DNA of 51,750 nt from Bacteroidota bacterium (lineage in GTDB: Bacteria > Bacteroidota > Bacteroidia > 2-12-FULL-35-15): NCBI GenBank assembly GCA_021323165.1, contig JAJTCJ010000033.1, positions 1-51,750 on the forward strand, in the 5' to 3' direction. The translations under genes and the position numbers were made by a program. Under the pieces are notes generated by a model. The model made no database searches, was not told the DNA's origin, and saw nothing but the letters and a program-made list of their open reading frames with translations. Of the stretch, positions 35,789 through 43,932 are shown piece by piece; the stretch's first letter is position 1, and every line of letters begins with the position of its first letter.

Positions 35789-35882
35789 ATATTTAGTTAA
35801 TTGGAAATTAGTTATTGGTTAATTAAGGCAGCTTCGACATCAAGCCTGAATTAACCAAAACCATTCACTTATTTAACCATTC

Positions 35883-36315
35883 TTAAAATTCTTTACCTAT
35901 TTCTTTTTTAATTGTATCGATTGCAGCATGTGTAGGCAATACCGTAAGCTGAGCAGAAACAGCAAGTATGGTTTGTGCAAGCTCCATTCCTGTAGATTCT
36001 GCTGTTACTTTTGATGCCGAAACATTAATGATCTTGATTGTTTCTTCTTTTGCTTTTACAACAGCCTCCCAGGATTTAGTGCTCATATAGATCTGCTGTG
36101 ATAAATTGTGCTCAAATTCACTTCTGATCGTTTTAAGCAGCTCTGCCTGAAATATAGATGCACTTGTATTCTTATTAACACGCATAACCATATTTGAGAT
36201 CTACAGTCTTTTTTCTATTCTCATGATCCAAAAAGTTCTTCACCAAATAGTAAGTTGTAAGAAATACTATTCCTGCCGGTAAAATAATTTTCATTATTTC
36301 TAATGCCTCATCCAT
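35883..36315 (-). pseudogene. DUF7935-like protein gene, broken by an internal deletion and frameshift
   Basis: Two reading frames together look like one gene. The first runs from ATG 36315 to TAA 36175-36177 and encodes 46 residues: a membrane helix (IMKIILPAGIVFLTTYYLV), then KNFLDHENRKKTVDLK. The second, 36191 to 35883, encodes MVMRVNKNTSAS and continues with LLKTIRSEFEHNLSQQIYMS to the end. In the Bacteroidota family I recall, the membrane helix and basic segment are joined to the second part through a block of about 28 residues containing LQAYER and FLERI-P. That block is absent and the frame changes at the junction (about 36188-36202). I infer a deletion of roughly 80-90 bases. The family name is from memory; its function is unknown. 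The C-terminal frame could still be translated from ATG 36191 or 36185. Confidence 0.65.
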
Positions 36316-36441
36316 TTTTGATAGTTTTTCAGCCTGCTAATAGCCTGATTAGAGTTTTTGTTTCTGCGGGTTAAATATCGCAATATTTATTGACTTTTTA
36401 TACCAATATTTATTAAACTTGTGGGATCAAATATCAAAAAA

Positions 36442-36942
36442 ATGTATAGGACTATTAGTGATTTTATAACGGATTGGAAATACGAAGAAGAATCGACACT
36501 TAAAGTGTTTAGAAATATCAATAATGATTCTTTAAATAAAAAAGATAACGAAAATGTAAGAAGTATTGCAGTGCTTGCCTGGCATATTACTATAACCCTC
36601 AGTGAAATGCTTAACAAAGCGGGCCTTAAGGTTAGCGGACCTGATGAAAACAGCAAACCGCCTGCTGATATTTCTAAAATTATTTCTGCGTATGAAAGTT
36701 CATCTGCATCGGTTCTTCAACAGGTTCAGAAAAACTGGAATGATTCTGATTTGCTTGAAGAGATTCCAATGTATGGTGAAACCTGGAAAAAAGGAGTTGT
36801 ATTAAGCGTATTAATAAAACATCAGGCACATCACCGTGGACAATTAACTGTATTAATGCGTCATGCAGGACTGATTGTTCCCGGTGTATATGGTCCTTCA
36901 AAAGAAGAATGGGCCCAGTTCAATATGCCTGCAATGGATTAA
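36442..36942 (+). CDS. DinB-like putative metalloprotein
   Basis: A 166-residue four-helix protein of the DinB/YfiT type. The three metal-binding histidines are placed as usual: His48 (LAWHIT) and His127/His131 (KHQAHHRGQL), followed by LMRHAGLIVPGVYGP. Members are thought to be metal-dependent thiol transferases or related enzymes, and most have no known function. I use ATG 36442. A GTG at 36421 would add seven residues but overlaps TAAACTTG (36414-36421), one base from the TAnnTTTG promoter box, which argues for the later start. The gene is monocistronic and divergent from the broken gene at 36315. Confidence 0.83.
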   Translation: MYRTISDFITDWKYEEESTLKVFRNINNDSLNKKDNENVRSIAVLAWHITITLSEMLNKAGLKVSGPDENSKPPADISKIISAYESSSASVLQQVQKNWNDSDLLEEIPMYGETWKKGVVLSVLIKHQAHHRGQLTVLMRHAGLIVPGVYGPSKEEWAQFNMPAMD

Positions 36943-37008
36943 TAAAAAGTACTGAAATCCATTAATATATACTATTCTCATTTAGCGCCCGTTCAAATAA
37001 GATTTTAT

Positions 37009-37016
37009 TAGCTTTG
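37009..37016 (+). promoter_or_regulatory. -7 promoter element of the aminotransferase operon
   Basis: TAGCTTTG matches TAnnTTTG. Transcription would start near 37023. The in-frame GTG at 37016 is part of the box and so cannot be translated from this promoter; this fixes the start at ATG 37037. Confidence 0.65.
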
Positions 37017-37036
37017 TGGCGCTTAAAAAAATTCTT

Positions 37037-38230
37037 ATGAGTAAATTATCTGATCGAATTAATAATCTTGCTGAATCCCAAACTCTTGCAATGGCTAAAA
37101 AAAGCCGTGAATTACAGGCTGAAGGAAAGGACATTATAAATCTTAGTATCGGTGAGCCCGACTTTGATACCCCACAATTCATTAAAGATGCAGGAAAAAA
37201 GGCTATAGATGAAAATGTTACACGTTATACTCCTGTTGCAGGAATATTAGAATTAAGAAAAACGATTGCAGCTAAATTCAAACGTGATAATAATCTGAAT
37301 TACAATTTCGATCAGATCATAGTTTCTACCGGTGCAAAACAATCCATCGCCAATGTAATTCTCAGCATGATCAATCCTGGCGAAGAAGTGATCGTACCGA
37401 TACCTTATTGGGTAAGTTATATTGAAACTATAAAACTTGCTGAAGGAATTCCGGTAACCATACCAACAAGCATAGAATCTAATTTTAAGATCACTCCTGA
37501 ACAGTTAAGAAAAGCCATTACTCCTAAAACGAAAATGATGGTTTTCAGTACGCCTTGCAATCCAAGCGGTTCTGTTTATAATAAGGAAGAGTTAAAAGCT
37601 TTGGCAGCTGTGATCATTGAATACCCTGATCTATATGTAATTTCTGACGAGATTTATGAGTACATAAATTTTGGTGAAAAGCATGAAAGTCTGGCGCAGT
37701 TTGATTTTATTTATGAGCGCGTTATCACTGTTAATGGTGTGTCCAAAGGATATGCAATGACAGGCTGGAGGATTGGATATATCGGTGCGCCAAAATGGAT
37801 CGCTGATGCATGTGACAAAATGCAGGGACAATTTACTTCCGGAACTTCTTCTGTTTCGCAGATGGCAGCAATGGAAGGAATTAAATCAGAACCTTCTATC
37901 ACCTATAAAATGCGTGATGCTTTCAAGAAAAGACGTGATCTCGTTCTTGAGCTTATGAAAGAAATACCCGGAATGAAAACAAATATTCCTGACGGAGCAT
38001 TTTATATATTTCCAGACATCTCTTATTATTTTGGAAAAGCTTATGATGGTTATAAGATCAAAAACTCTAACGATCTGAGCATGTTCCTTCTTGAAATGGG
38101 AAATGTAGCCCTTGTTTCTGGTGATGCATTCGGAGATGATAACTGTATTCGTTTTTCTTATGCAACATCAGAAGACAAACTTATAGAAGCTGTTAAGCGA
38201 ATCAAGAACGCACTGGAATTGCTCAAATAA
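37037..38230 (+). CDS. Class I pyridoxal-phosphate aminotransferase (aspartate aminotransferase-like)
   Basis: A 397-residue fold-type I aminotransferase. The Schiff-base lysine is Lys237 in NGVSKGYAMTGWRIGY. Asn175 (PCNPSG), Asp204 and Tyr207 (SDEIYEYI) should contact the cofactor, and the second substrate arginine is in the NCIRFSYA segment near the C-terminus. The N-terminal SDRINNLAESQTLAMAKKSREL is typical of the thermophile-type (subgroup Ib) aspartate aminotransferases, which also use related amino donors. It would exchange amino groups between aspartate (or similar) and 2-oxoglutarate. Its stop codon overlaps the next start (TAATG), so translation of the heptose kinase gene is probably coupled to it. 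Confidence 0.9.
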   Translation: MSKLSDRINNLAESQTLAMAKKSRELQAEGKDIINLSIGEPDFDTPQFIKDAGKKAIDENVTRYTPVAGILELRKTIAAKFKRDNNLNYNFDQIIVSTGAKQSIANVILSMINPGEEVIVPIPYWVSYIETIKLAEGIPVTIPTSIESNFKITPEQLRKAITPKTKMMVFSTPCNPSGSVYNKEELKALAAVIIEYPDLYVISDEIYEYINFGEKHESLAQFDFIYERVITVNGVSKGYAMTGWRIGYIGAPKWIADACDKMQGQFTSGTSSVSQMAAMEGIKSEPSITYKMRDAFKKRRDLVLELMKEIPGMKTNIPDGAFYIFPDISYYFGKAYDGYKIKNSNDLSMFLLEMGNVALVSGDAFGDDNCIRFSYATSEDKLIEAVKRIKNALELLK

Positions 38231-39108
38231 TGAACATAAAGGAAATTTTCAATTCATTTAGTAAATTGAATGTTCTCATTATCGGTGACGTAATGATAGA
38301 TTCTTACATGTGGGGAAATGTAAACCGCATTTCACCTGAAGCACCGGTTCCTGTTGTTGCTGTCAGTAAAAAAGAAAATCGCCTTGGAGGAGCAGCTAAC
38401 GTTGCTCTTAATATTCAGGCAATGGGTGCAAATCCCTTATTATGCTGCGTGATTGGTGATGACGATAATGGAAAACTTTTTTCTGTTCTTCTAAAAAAAC
38501 AAAAATTATCTTCCGAAGGTATCCTTAAAAGTAAAAAACGTATAACCACCACTAAAACCCGTATTCTTGGGGGAAATCACCAAATGATCCGTGTGGATGA
38601 AGAAGACGACTCTTTAATAAATGACAGTGATACCAAACATCTTATTTCATCAGTAAAAAAAATGATCTCTTCAAAAAAAATTGATGTGATCATATTTGAG
38701 GATTATGATGCAACGCTTTTTAAACCGAATTTAAAGGAATTGAAAGAAGGCTTAAAAGTAGACTTCGATCACATGGATGTTAAAACACTTTCACAGGTCG
38801 TAGATAAATTCCTGAAAAAACAAAATATAGATTCGGCTCTTATCACTCTCTCCGAAAGAGGAGTTTATATAAACGATAAAAAAAACAAGGTGCTTATTCC
38901 TGCACATGTACGTGACATTACTGATGTATCAGGTGCAGGCGATACCGTTGTCAGCATTGCTGCATTATGCCTGGCAAGCGGATTATCATCCACAGCAACC
39001 GCTACATTAGCCAATCTGGCCGGTGGACTTGTTTGTGAAAAAGTGGGTGTAGTTCCCGTTAACAAAAAGGAATTACTTGAAGAAGCCCTTAAACTAAAAT
39101 TAAGTTAG
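38230..39108 (+). CDS. hldA: D-glycero-beta-D-manno-heptose-7-phosphate kinase, with an apparent 35-residue internal deletion
   Basis: A 292-residue PfkB-family kinase. The start (VLIIGDVMIDSYMWGNVNRISPEAPVPVV) is diagnostic for the RfaE/HldE kinase domain, and the catalytic aspartate is Asp238 in DVSGAGDTV. The product would make heptose 1,7-bisphosphate for lipopolysaccharide core; no cytidylyltransferase domain is attached. The odd point is at residues 157-163: EDYD is joined directly to ATLFKPNL. In E. coli HldE, SDYAKG and ATLLTPNL are separated by about 35 residues that form a strand-helix-strand with the conserved DPK motif. Here that segment is missing, in frame, so this copy is shorter than the usual ~325-330 residues and may be inactive, unless the sequence is misassembled. 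Confidence 0.88.
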   Translation: MNIKEIFNSFSKLNVLIIGDVMIDSYMWGNVNRISPEAPVPVVAVSKKENRLGGAANVALNIQAMGANPLLCCVIGDDDNGKLFSVLLKKQKLSSEGILKSKKRITTTKTRILGGNHQMIRVDEEDDSLINDSDTKHLISSVKKMISSKKIDVIIFEDYDATLFKPNLKELKEGLKVDFDHMDVKTLSQVVDKFLKKQNIDSALITLSERGVYINDKKNKVLIPAHVRDITDVSGAGDTVVSIAALCLASGLSSTATATLANLAGGLVCEKVGVVPVNKKELLEEALKLKLS

Positions 39109-39138
39109 ACATACCGGATCATCTCATTTAGAATTACA

Positions 39139-39867
39139 ATGACCAAACCCGTAACTCCATATAAAGATTCTAATTCCGGTAAAAAAGAACAGGTTGCTAC
39201 CATGTTCAATAATATTGCGCCTAAATATGATTTTTTAAATCAGCTTCTTTCTTTAGGGATTCACAAAGGATGGAGAAAAAAGGCAATACGGATGCTTAAA
39301 TCCGAAAAACCGGAAACCATCCTGGATATTGCTACAGGAACAGGTGATTTTGCTATTGAAGCTGTTAAGTTGAATCCTAAAAAAATTGTTGGAGTAGATA
39401 TTTCAGAAGGTATGCTTAAGATTGGTGTTGAGAAAATCAAAAAGCTGGATCTCGACAACCTTATAACTTTACAGGAAGGTGACTCTGAAAATTTAAAGTT
39501 TCCAGATAACAGCTTTGATGCGGTTACAGTTGGTTTCGGAGTCCGTAATTTTGAGAATCTCGATAAAGGAATTGCTGATATTTATCGTGTATTAAACAAA
39601 AATGGAACACTTATCGTTCTTGAATTTTCCAAGCCAAGAGCATTCCCGATAAAACAATTATATAACTTCTATTCACGCTTTGTTACCCCAACAATCGGCA
39701 CATTATTTTCTAAAGACAAATCTGCCTATAGTTATCTGCCTGAATCAGTGAATGCATTTCCTGACGGGGAAGATTTTTTAAATGTTCTTAGAAAAGCGGG
39801 GTTTAAAGGAGTGAGAGATACAAAAGTCGCATTTGGCATTGCATCCATCTATTTTGCGAAAAAATAA
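39139..39867 (+). CDS. ubiE: Demethylmenaquinone methyltransferase (UbiE/MenG)
   Basis: A 242-residue class I methyltransferase. SAM-binding motif I is DIATGTGDFAIEA at 63-75, followed by VGVDISEGML, and the family signatures are present: an early KKEQVATMFNNIAPKYDFLN and a later TVGFGVRNFENL with SYLPESVNAFPDGEDF. It should carry out the last step of menaquinone synthesis, methylating demethylmenaquinone; with menaquinone as the usual quinone of the phylum, menG is an equally fitting name. The gene lies 30 bases after hldA and 45 before porT, an order (ubiE then porT) that I know from other Bacteroidota. Confidence 0.93.
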   Translation: MTKPVTPYKDSNSGKKEQVATMFNNIAPKYDFLNQLLSLGIHKGWRKKAIRMLKSEKPETILDIATGTGDFAIEAVKLNPKKIVGVDISEGMLKIGVEKIKKLDLDNLITLQEGDSENLKFPDNSFDAVTVGFGVRNFENLDKGIADIYRVLNKNGTLIVLEFSKPRAFPIKQLYNFYSRFVTPTIGTLFSKDKSAYSYLPESVNAFPDGEDFLNVLRKAGFKGVRDTKVAFGIASIYFAKK

Positions 39868-39912
39868 AATAACTTTACAAACTTTGCGTTAGAAAGCGCT
39901 GATATATATATT

Positions 39913-40623
39913 TTGAAAAAAACTATAAAATACAGTCTACTTCTTTTAACTCTTTTATCACCCTTGTTCTCTGATGCCCAGGAACAGAGAGGGAATCTGA
40001 GCAACTATTATCAGGAACGTCTGCATTTTGGTTTCACATTGGGCGTGAACAGAAGTAATTTTATTATTCACACGACTGAGCATTTTGAACGTTTCGATAG
40101 TTTAAAATGGGTAAGATCTTCTCCAAAAACAGGATTTAACCTTGGAATAGTTTCCGAATTAAAACTTCATACTTACATTACACTTCGTTTTGTTCCAAAT
40201 CTTTCATTTGCGGAAAGGAATCTTCAGTATTATTTTGAAGGCCAGGATACGATCGTACGCACTAAATCAATCGAATCAACCTTTCTTAATTTCCCGCTTG
40301 ATCTGAAAATCCGTTCAAAACGCGTTGGTAATTTTGGTGCTTATATTCTTGCAGGCGGAGGTTACAGCCTTGATCTCGCTTCGAAACGTAAGGTGCAGAA
40401 CAGTACGGGCACGGATGCGATCGTGAAATTAAAGCGCGATGATTTTTCTTATGAAGTTGGTGCAGGTGCTGAATTTTATCTTGAATATTTCAAGTTTGCA
40501 ATTGAAGGTAAATTAAGTATTGGAACCACCAATCTATTAATAAAAGACAACACAGTTTTCTCGGACTCCATTGATAAACTCAATTCTAAGATCTTTTTGA
40601 TCTCTATCACTTTCGAAGGATAA
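39913..40623 (+). CDS. porT: PorT-like T9SS/outer-membrane beta-barrel protein
   Basis: A 236-residue barrel protein with a signal peptide (MKKTIKYSLLLLTLLSPLFSDA, then QEQRG). The mature part begins LHFGFTLGVNRSNFIIH and contains ITLRFVPNLSFAERNLQYYF, matching PorT/SprT, a protein required for type IX secretion in Porphyromonas and Flavobacterium. The barrel ends in a terminal ISITFEG. Its position directly after ubiE is the usual one. The start is TTG 39913; no ATG precedes the signal peptide, so TTG is needed. The gene is followed by 362 non-coding bases. Confidence 0.85.
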   Translation: MKKTIKYSLLLLTLLSPLFSDAQEQRGNLSNYYQERLHFGFTLGVNRSNFIIHTTEHFERFDSLKWVRSSPKTGFNLGIVSELKLHTYITLRFVPNLSFAERNLQYYFEGQDTIVRTKSIESTFLNFPLDLKIRSKRVGNFGAYILAGGGYSLDLASKRKVQNSTGTDAIVKLKRDDFSYEVGAGAEFYLEYFKFAIEGKLSIGTTNLLIKDNTVFSDSIDKLNSKIFLISITFEG

Positions 40624-40667
40624 GTTATGGATAGCGAATTCCCGCATTTACGAGTTGTGTTGTATAC

Positions 40668-40701
40668 GTCATTGCGAAGGCTTTTCGCCTGAAGCAATTT
40701 C
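40668..40701 (+). repeat. GTCATTGCGA palindromic intergenic element
   Basis: GTCATTGCGAAGGC, a short TTTTC loop, then GCCTGAAGCAATTTC. ATTGC pairs with GCAAT and AGGC with GCCT, giving an imperfect hairpin. It has the same layout as the elements at 40754 and 43933: GTCAT, palindrome, then an AT-rich end. Confidence 0.65.
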
Positions 40702-40753
40702 AACGTTAGAAAAAGAATCTTTAAACTTTATAATATTTATCACAATGTACTTT

Positions 40754-40781
40754 GTCATGCTGAGCGCAGCCGAAGCATCTT
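40754..40781 (+). repeat. GTCATGCTGAGC palindromic intergenic element
   Basis: GTCATGCTGAGCGCAG followed by CCGAAGCATCTT. ATGCT pairs with AGCAT around the interior. I recognise this sequence type as a dispersed intergenic repeat seen in many bacterial genomes; a weaker copy lies at 27481-27507. Confidence 0.65.
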
Positions 40782-40942
40782 CTTAAAAACGGAGATGAAT
40801 TTAATGTGAGATTTATTCATAAATGAATTGATAATACAGGCTCTGTCCTTGATAGGTCAAAAAGAAGCCGCAGATTCGCAGATTTTTAATCGGGCAGATT
40901 TTATCGCTTCGCGATAGATTCAGAGATGTCCGCTTTTTTCCT

Positions 40943-40950
40943 TAATTTTG
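40943..40950 (+). promoter_or_regulatory. -7 promoter element of the FAD-dependent protein gene
   Basis: TAATTTTG matches TAnnTTTG, 35 bases before ATG 40986. Predicted transcription start is near 40957. No TTTG at the proper -33 distance. Confidence 0.55.
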
Positions 40951-40985
40951 CAACACTGCACGATAAACACGTGCCTGAATAAAAA

Positions 40986-42569
40986 ATGAAGAACGAACTC
41001 TCTCTCGTTGTTTCTCCCGAAGAAGCAGTAAACGAAATCCTCCTGAAGGAAATAATAGCCCATCAGCTTTTCTGCAAATCTTCTGCAATTACTTTTTTCA
41101 AGATCCTAAAACGATCAGTTGATGCACGTTCCAGGAATATTAAGATCAATCTTAAAGTGGAAGTATACATCAACGAAAATCCTCCCGCTCCTGTAAATTA
41201 TAAAATCAATTATCCTGATGTAAGCACTAAGACACCTGTGCTTGTTATCGGTGCCGGTCCGGCCGGATTATTTGCCGCTCTGCAGCTTATCGAGAACGGA
41301 TTGAAGCCTGTCATCATTGAGAGAGGAAAAGACGTTAAAAGCCGCAGAAGAGATCTTGCAGCAATTAACAAAGAACACATCGTTAATCCTGATTCTAATT
41401 ATTGCTTTGGTGAAGGTGGTGCCGGGACATACAGTGATGGTAAGCTATACACTCGTTCCACCAAAAGAGGTGATATAAATAAAGTACTTGAAACTTTTGT
41501 GGCTCATGGTGCTGATGAAAACATACTGGTTGAAGCACATCCTCATATTGGAACTAATAAATTGCCGAAGATAATTCAGGCCATGCGCCAAAGCATTGTG
41601 GACTCAGGCGGAGAAGTTCATTTTAATACCAAAGTTGTAGATCTGATCATAAAAAACAATTCGGTCAAAAGTGTTGTATGCGATGATCTTATTGAAAATA
41701 CGTCAAGAGAATTTAATGCGGATCATTTGATACTTGCAACAGGACACAGCGCCAGAGATATTTTTGAATTGCTGCATAAAAAGAATATCCTCATTGAGGC
41801 AAAAACATTCGCGATGGGTGTTCGTGTTGAGCATCCTCAATCATTGATCGACAGTCTTCAATACCATTGCAGCATCAGTGAAGTACAAAAAAAGCGGGAT
41901 CTTCTTCCTGCTGCTTCTTACAGCATGGTTCACCAGGCACTGGGAAGAGGCGTTTATTCTTTCTGCATGTGCCCGGGCGGTATTATTGCTCCATGCGCAA
42001 CATCTCCCGGAGAAGTTGTTACAAACGGCTGGTCTCCTTCAAAGCGAAATAATCCTTTTGCAAATTCCGGTATAGTTGTTACAATCGAACCGGAAGATTA
42101 TTTAAAATATAAAAGCGATGGACCTCTTGCAGGACTCCGTTATCAGCAGGCTTTAGAACGAATGGCCTGGAAAGCAGGCGGAGAAACACAAACTGCTCCG
42201 GCACAACGTCTCGCAGATTTTGTAAATAACAGCCTCTCCTCTACTCTGCCTGATGTGTCTTATCAGCCTGGAATTAAGTCGGCACCCCTTCATACTTTAT
42301 TACCTCCTGAGATCGGGAAACGTTTACAATTAGGATTTAAGGAATTCGGAAATAAGATGCGCGGGTATCTTACAAATGAAGCGGTAATTGTTGGTGTAGA
42401 ATCCCGAACTTCTTCTCCGGTAAGGATTCCAAGAAACAATGAAACGCTGCAGCATCCTCAGATCAAAGGTCTCTATCCATGTGCTGAAGGGGCCGGTTAT
42501 GCAGGAGGAATAGTTTCTGCGGCTATTGACGGACAAAAATGTGCGAAGGCAATAGCATCAGTTATTTAA
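40986..42569 (+). CDS. Uncharacterised FAD-dependent dehydrogenase (COG2509-like)
   Basis: A 527-residue flavoprotein. About 75 N-terminal residues (with the FFKILKRSVDARS segment, as in the family's small leading domain) precede the FAD-binding motif VLVIGAGPAGLFAAL, followed by IIERGKDVKSR. Also typical are NYCFGEGGAGTYSDGKLYTR and the C-terminal GLYPCAEGAGYAGGIVSAA. Proteins of this group are widespread and have no settled reaction. The gene has its own promoter and is followed 3 bases later by another promoter box, so it is probably transcribed alone. Confidence 0.87.
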   Translation: MKNELSLVVSPEEAVNEILLKEIIAHQLFCKSSAITFFKILKRSVDARSRNIKINLKVEVYINENPPAPVNYKINYPDVSTKTPVLVIGAGPAGLFAALQLIENGLKPVIIERGKDVKSRRRDLAAINKEHIVNPDSNYCFGEGGAGTYSDGKLYTRSTKRGDINKVLETFVAHGADENILVEAHPHIGTNKLPKIIQAMRQSIVDSGGEVHFNTKVVDLIIKNNSVKSVVCDDLIENTSREFNADHLILATGHSARDIFELLHKKNILIEAKTFAMGVRVEHPQSLIDSLQYHCSISEVQKKRDLLPAASYSMVHQALGRGVYSFCMCPGGIIAPCATSPGEVVTNGWSPSKRNNPFANSGIVVTIEPEDYLKYKSDGPLAGLRYQQALERMAWKAGGETQTAPAQRLADFVNNSLSSTLPDVSYQPGIKSAPLHTLLPPEIGKRLQLGFKEFGNKMRGYLTNEAVIVGVESRTSSPVRIPRNNETLQHPQIKGLYPCAEGAGYAGGIVSAAIDGQKCAKAIASVI

Positions 42570-42572
42570 TAT

Positions 42573-42580
42573 TAACTTTG
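42573..42580 (+). promoter_or_regulatory. -7 promoter element of the YvlD-like gene
   Basis: TAACTTTG matches TAnnTTTG and lies 3 bases after the upstream stop codon and 18 before ATG 42599. Predicted transcription start near 42587 leaves a leader of about 12 bases. It rules out starts inside the upstream gene. Confidence 0.65.
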
Positions 42581-42598
42581 CAAAAAAATATTAATTAT

Positions 42599-42964
42599 AT
42601 GAAGTTTTTAATCCAACTTGTAATTTCTACACTCGCTGTTTTGATAGCCTCCTACATTTTACCCGGAGTAAATATAAAGGACAATAGTTTTCTGACAGCA
42701 TTGATTGTTGCCGCTGTCCTTGCTTTTTTGAATGCCGTTATAAAACCGATAATGATCATCCTTACTATTCCAATAACTGTAATAACTCTGGGGTTATTCC
42801 TGCTTGTGATCAATGCTTTGATGATACTCCTTGCTGCCAAGATCGTAGATGGATTTCATGTCGATGGTTTTTGGTGGGCACTTTTATTTAGTCTAATACT
42901 TTCACTGGTTACTTCTATACTTGAAGGAATTAAGAAGCGCGATGAGAACGAAGGTGGAATTTAA
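42599..42964 (+). CDS. Small four-helix membrane protein (phage-holin 4 superfamily, YvlD-like)
   Basis: A 121-residue integral membrane protein with four hydrophobic helices: residues 4-24 (LIQLVISTLAVLIASYIL), about 32-50, 56-84 (with the KPIMIILTIPITVITLG signature) and 94-112. The N-x-x-I/L-K-P-I motif between helices 2 and 3 (LNAVIKPIMIIL) is characteristic of the YvlD/Phage_holin_4_2 family (PF04020). Despite the family name there is no sign of a prophage here, and the role is unknown. ATG 42599 is preferred because it follows the promoter box at 42573. Confidence 0.87.
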   Translation: MKFLIQLVISTLAVLIASYILPGVNIKDNSFLTALIVAAVLAFLNAVIKPIMIILTIPITVITLGLFLLVINALMILLAAKIVDGFHVDGFWWALLFSLILSLVTSILEGIKKRDENEGGI

Positions 42965-43017
42965 ATTTCTGTTTTCAATTTATAACAAATAAACTAATAA
43001 CCTTTTACAATAAAAAC

Positions 43018-43851
43018 ATGATCCAGGTAGGCCGTTACAACGAATTGAAAGTGCTCAAAGAGATGGATTTCGGTATTTATCTTGGTGATGGTTCCTATGA
43101 GATCCTGATGCCTACAAAGTGGGTTCCTAAGGATACACAGATCGGTGATGTGATGGATGTTTTTGTTTTCAGAGATTCTGAAGGAAGATTAATTGCTACT
43201 ACAGTTAAACCGTATGCACTGGCAGGAGAATTTGCTTTTCTGGAAGTTCAGCAGGTAAATAATACCGGTGCTTTCCTTGATTGGGGAATGGAAAAAAACC
43301 TGATGGTTCCCTTCAGGGAACAACCTGTTCCAATGGAAGAAGGAAAAAGCTATGTTGTGTATGTGTATGTTGATGAAGAAACAGATCGTATCGTGGCAAG
43401 TGCTAAACTAAATAAGTTCATTGAGCGTGAGGATATAGATCTTATTGAAGGAGATATTGTGGATCTTCTGATCTATTCAGAAACTGATAAAGGTTTAAAT
43501 GCGATCATTAACAATACCTACCAGGGACTTATTTACAGAAACGAGATCTTCGATAATGTACGTATTGGCGACAGAGTAAAAGGATATGTTAAGGTCGTAC
43601 GCGAAGATAACAAGATCGATCTTTCTTTGCAGAAAAGCGGTTATGAGTTAGTGGATGATGTTAAATGGAAGATCCTGAACCTTCTTAAAGAAAAGAATGG
43701 CTTTCTCCCGCTTCATGACGGTAGCTCACCTGAGGAAATCAAAGCAGCTCTGCAGATCAGCAAAAAGGCATTCAAAAAAGCTGTTGGCGCACTTTACAAG
43801 GAACAGCTTGTTAAGCTTACTCCGAAGGGTGTCGAGTTGATCAGAAGATGA
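43018..43851 (+). CDS. cvfB: S1-like RNA-binding protein CvfB
   Basis: A 277-residue protein with three tandem S1-like OB folds and a C-terminal winged helix. The N-terminal VGRYNELKVLKEMDFGIYLGDG, the second-domain NTGAFLDWGMEKNLMVPFREQ and the third-domain VRIGDRVKGYVKVVREDNKIDLSL are all characteristic of CvfB/YitL, and the end (LQISKKAFKKAVGALYKEQLVKL) forms the winged helix. CvfB binds RNA and affects virulence-factor expression in Staphylococcus; its role in this phylum is not established. The gene stands alone between the YvlD-like gene and rlmH. Confidence 0.9.
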   Translation: MIQVGRYNELKVLKEMDFGIYLGDGSYEILMPTKWVPKDTQIGDVMDVFVFRDSEGRLIATTVKPYALAGEFAFLEVQQVNNTGAFLDWGMEKNLMVPFREQPVPMEEGKSYVVYVYVDEETDRIVASAKLNKFIEREDIDLIEGDIVDLLIYSETDKGLNAIINNTYQGLIYRNEIFDNVRIGDRVKGYVKVVREDNKIDLSLQKSGYELVDDVKWKILNLLKEKNGFLPLHDGSSPEEIKAALQISKKAFKKAVGALYKEQLVKLTPKGVELIRR

Positions 43852-43853
43852 TG

Positions 43854-43901
43854 TACCGATTTATTGATTTACCGATTTGTTGATGTACTGATTTGCCATT
43901 T
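43854..43901 (+). repeat. 16-bp tandem repeat, about 2.6 copies
   Basis: TACCGATTTATTGATT, TACCGATTTGTTGATG, then TACTGATTTG with a diverged end. The array starts 3 bases after the cvfB stop. Its unit length is the same as that of the duplication at 1490-1521, although the sequences differ. Confidence 0.7.
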
Positions 43902-43932
43902 AGCATCCTTTGAACCCAATTTTCTTAAGAAC

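Larger units (their letters stand above)
40624..40985. other. Repeat-rich non-coding region between porT and the FAD protein
   Basis: No gene is visible in these 362 bases. The region holds two GTCAT-headed palindromic elements (40668-40701 and 40754-40781), a stretch with CAGATT repeated three times followed by the perfect small hairpin TATCGC-TTC-GCGATA (40902-40916), and, at the right end, the promoter box of the next gene. It looks like a site where unrelated dispersed repeats have gathered. Confidence 0.7.

Noticed and set aside
36175-36202. Programmed ribosomal frameshift in the DUF7935-like gene
   Set aside because: No slippery heptamer or downstream stem-loop is visible, and shifting frame would not restore the missing conserved middle block.
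37016-37036. GTG 37016 as the start of the aminotransferase
   Set aside because: The GTG is part of the TAGCTTTG promoter box; ATG 37037 agrees with the family N-terminus.
42539-42598. N-terminal extension of the YvlD-like protein into the upstream FAD gene
   Set aside because: A good promoter box lies at 42573-42580 and ATG 42599 gives the normal family start with the first helix at residue 4.
42599-42964. Prophage remnant suggested by the holin-family name
   Set aside because: The YvlD-like family is widespread on chromosomes, and no other phage gene, attachment site or integrase lies nearby.
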